Source: Albifimbria verrucaria
Taxonomy: Eukaryota > Ascomycota > Sordariomycetes > Hypocreales > Stachybotryaceae
Assembly: GCA_020081605.1 (NCBI GenBank)
Contig: JAHREC010000062.1
Location: 310,001-374,000 of the forward strand
Direction: 5' to 3'
DNA: 64,000 nt
The notes below the pieces were generated by a model. It worked only from the letters and a program-made list of their open reading frames with translations, did no database searches and had not been told where the DNA came from. Below are positions 61,402 to 64,000 of the stretch, piece by piece (positions within the stretch are counted from its first letter, which is position 1; every line of letters begins with the position of its first letter). The position numbers and the translations under genes are program-made.

Positions 61402-64000
61402 GTAATTTTGCAGAGTATGTAGCACAGTTTGTTGCGAGTGAATATTTCCTTTTGTCTCCTCTCCATCAAACGAGCAGAACATGTATTATATAGCTGTTGA
61501 AGCGATTTAGTACCAGCTATACGCAGAGAATAATGACCGTTTTGCTTAAAACAAGCCTAAGCCCGCCTAACAACAGCATCCACCTTATGTTTTCCCTCGG
61601 CAGCAGGCACAAACGTGTACTAAGCGAGTTGCTGGCAGTAATGATGCTATCCTCCCACTCAATCAATGACCAGTTGAACAAGCGAGTGCCTGCTCATTTT
61701 CGAATTTCCCGATGGTCGCTCAGCGATTGTCTACCTCCTGCACTCAGGCCTGTTGATAACCTGGTGAGCCAACTTGCAATGATTGCAGAACTATTAGCTT
61801 ATGCTGCCGTAGTACATGCCGCCGCCACGATGCTCTAGATCGGCAAAGACATTCGACCGCTGTAATTTAAGTCGGAAAGCTCACACAGTTCCTCAAGTAT
61901 CACTGAGATATGAATACTTCCCATTTTACCGAACTCAGCGGTCCGCGCCAGCAAGCTCGACCAGTATCTGTCGAGTGTCATTACTGCAATTTCATGACAG
62001 AAAATTTGCCATGTCAATGTTAGAATGATGGAAGAGCGTTACAACAATTGATTTTCTGACTTGAAAATCAGCGTGTCATCCATACTAGATGCTGTGATTC
62101 CAGCTATCCGACCTCTGGTGCAGAATCAAGCCTTTCGTATCAACGACATGGCCTCTCTGCCGGACTCTACCGGGGTTCAAGATGCAAGCGTCTTTGCTGT
62201 TTGCACTTGCTGCATTGGTGGCAACTCCATGCAACTGGCCACATTCAACTGCATTTGGATGTAATATTGCAAGTCCCATTTTCGCAGAATGGCGTAAATG
62301 TTAGATCAGCGCTTTGATTACCTCCTCGATGCTAAGGCAGTATATACTTTACAGAAAGCCAGCATACATGGCCATGAGCCCTGACCGAGGCAACATGTAA
62401 ACCAGCCCTATGGTCTGTAGTCCCCGACATTGTCCCCACCAGCTGGGTTATATTAAAGTCGGAATGTCTCGTAGATTGGGAGTCCACAGCGAATTTTAAG
62501 CTGTGTCTATCTCCATCCTCCACTTCTTCGACGAAGGTCATGTCAGAATAAGTTTTAATTTCAGTAGCTACGGTGAGATAACAAATGTTTCGCAAACCTC
62601 GCAATTTCCTTTCAAAGAAAGGACTTTACTAATAAAGAGTCTTCAGAATTATATATTATTAGAAGTATATTATTATATGCTTAGAGATTTATTAATATTT
62701 TATAAGTAATTTATTAAATACTTATTAGAAATTTATAAAAATATATTAGAAATATATTTAAAACTTATTATTATATTATTAAAATACTATTAGAGATTTA
62801 TTATTATATTATTAGAGATTTATTATTATATTATTAGAAATTTATAAATATATTATTAGGAGTTTATTATTATATTATTATTATTAACCTATTAGATATC
62901 TATTATTTTATTATTAGAGATTCGACTGAATATTTGTCGAGATATCTACGCTTGATATGTGTAATATCTGTCCTCCCACTATAGGATTACGAAGCTGCCA
63001 CGAGCCCAGAGATTCTGATTAGTTGAAACACCACCAATAGATAATAACTTGCTTCAGTTACCTTCAGTTCTCTCTCGCTGTTTGTCAGATAAGCAAAGAA
63101 GCGCTGCTCCTTGCGACGTTGAACACGCTGAGGACCATGCAGTGCAGACTCAGGGACTCTCATCAAGTGCTCTCAGAGTACGACGCTGCCCAAGCCACTT
63201 GCGTGACTGGCTGCCTGGGCGATGATTTACTGCGTAATTGCCCAGGCAAGACGGGTGGATGAAATCGGGATGTCTGCATCTCTTGCGTCGGCTTTTACAA
63301 GCTTGGCACTTTTGATCTACATGAAGTTAGTGTATAAGGCAAAAATGATGGTTAAGAGAACTCAGCTGTGCCAGCATGGACACAGCCCTGGATTACACCT
63401 GTGGGGCTTTGGTTTGCATGTCCAAGGATCTCATGAGGAAACCCAAGAAGACAATGCTTACACCAATATTGGATAGGCCGAAAAGTGCCTAAGTTAGCAG
63501 TGTTGTTTGCGAATGCTGTCGACATTTTGATCTAATGTAATCAAGTGTCTGTACATTTAGTCCTAAGTTCCCATGGGAGACTGGGGACGTGCTGGTTAGT
63601 GTACCGGTATTGTTGAAGGAGACCATTGACTTACCAATTATAAATCAAAATTTATTTTCTCGTCTCTTGATGAAATTGTAAATTTTCTCTCGAAGCGGGG
63701 ATTAGAGACTTCAGAGAGTGAGAGAAGAGAAGGAGAGGCTTGAGAGAGGACCTTGTTTTTATGTTCGAACGCGCCGTGGTAGAGAGGATTATCATCACGT
63801 CCTGACACTTGACACTGTCCGTGTTACATAACCATATGCAGCCGGAAAATCCCAGGTTCCGCGTATTACATAATCATCACCCAGTCCACATTAGGTAAGC
63901 CGACCTCAAGTGAGAGTCGTCTGGAAGCCGGCTGCCAGCTGTGGAACAAGGAAGAACAAGACCTCTCTGCTCACTCTTCTTTGTTTCTCTCCCTCTTCTA
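61402..64000. other. Non-coding right end with AT-rich block
   Basis: About 2.6 kb without a supported gene. It includes the AT-rich repetitive block at 62605-62930 and, at the very end, a pyrimidine-rich stretch (63970-64000) of the kind found upstream of fungal genes. Confidence 0.4.
62605..62930. repeat. AT-rich imperfect tandem repeat
   Basis: Nearly pure A+T with many copies of attagagattta / attagaaatttat and ttattattatatta, giving a loose period of roughly 30 bases. Sharp edges against normal-composition DNA. Could be a mutated repeat or a simple-sequence expansion. Confidence 0.7.

Noticed and set aside
1..64000. CRISPR arrays, rRNA operons, integrated phage or bacterial operons
   Set aside because: No spaced direct repeats, rRNA-like stretches or bacterial gene organisation were seen; introns and gene types are fungal.

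Overview
This window is nuclear DNA from a filamentous ascomycete. Genes carry short GT-AG introns (46-118 bp), and the gene types are typical of moulds: a PKS-NRPS hybrid, a Zn2Cys6 regulator, a PDR-type ABC pump, a NACHT/STAND protein, HXT-type and POT transporters, and a secreted dipeptidyl peptidase. The wording of the DPP4, PTR2 and AAA proteins looks like Sordariomycetes, most likely Hypocreales; that placement is an impression, not a computed result.

Layout. (1) 1-10,133 is part of a swainsonine-type (swn) indolizidine alkaloid cluster: swnK (A-T-KS-AT-KR-T-reductase, cut by the left edge), a divergent NmrA-type reductase (swnN-like), and an Fe(II)/2-oxoglutarate dioxygenase (swnH family). 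(2) 11.7-23.6 kb holds a Tri3-like acyltransferase, a malate/TDT-type carrier, a zinc alcohol dehydrogenase, a monoglyceride-lipase-like hydrolase and a DHA1-type MFS exporter. (3) 24.2-29.3 kb is one large STAND protein (lipase-like N-terminus, NACHT, beta-propeller), divergent from a ketosamine-3-kinase-like gene. (4) 33.9-44.5 kb holds a hexose transporter, a Zn2Cys6 regulator divergent from a full-size ABCG/PDR transporter, and a Yippee protein. (5) 45.2-50.7 kb holds an AAA ATPase and dipeptidyl peptidase IV. (6) 50.7-56.9 kb is a gene-poor gap with diverged interspersed repeats. (7) 56.9-61.4 kb holds a PTR2 peptide transporter and a class-C beta-lactamase-family protein. The right end is non-coding with an AT-rich block.

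How the genes may work together. SwnK loads pipecolate, extends it with malonyl-CoA and releases the product reductively. The reductase and dioxygenase then tailor the indolizidine. DPP4 (dipeptide release) and PTR2 (uptake) form a peptide-use pair. The Zn2Cys6 regulator and ABC pump share a promoter carrying a CCGCGG site.

A strong technical signal runs through the window. Most of the longer genes are broken by one-base shifts, nearly always in a homopolymer that is one base too short, while the conserved protein continues cleanly in the next frame. Five such breaks lie in swnK and about 28 in total. This reads as homopolymer under-calling in the assembly more than as mass gene death. One break is different: an in-frame TGA in the hexose transporter. 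Gene extents below span these breaks; starts and introns were chosen by eye.
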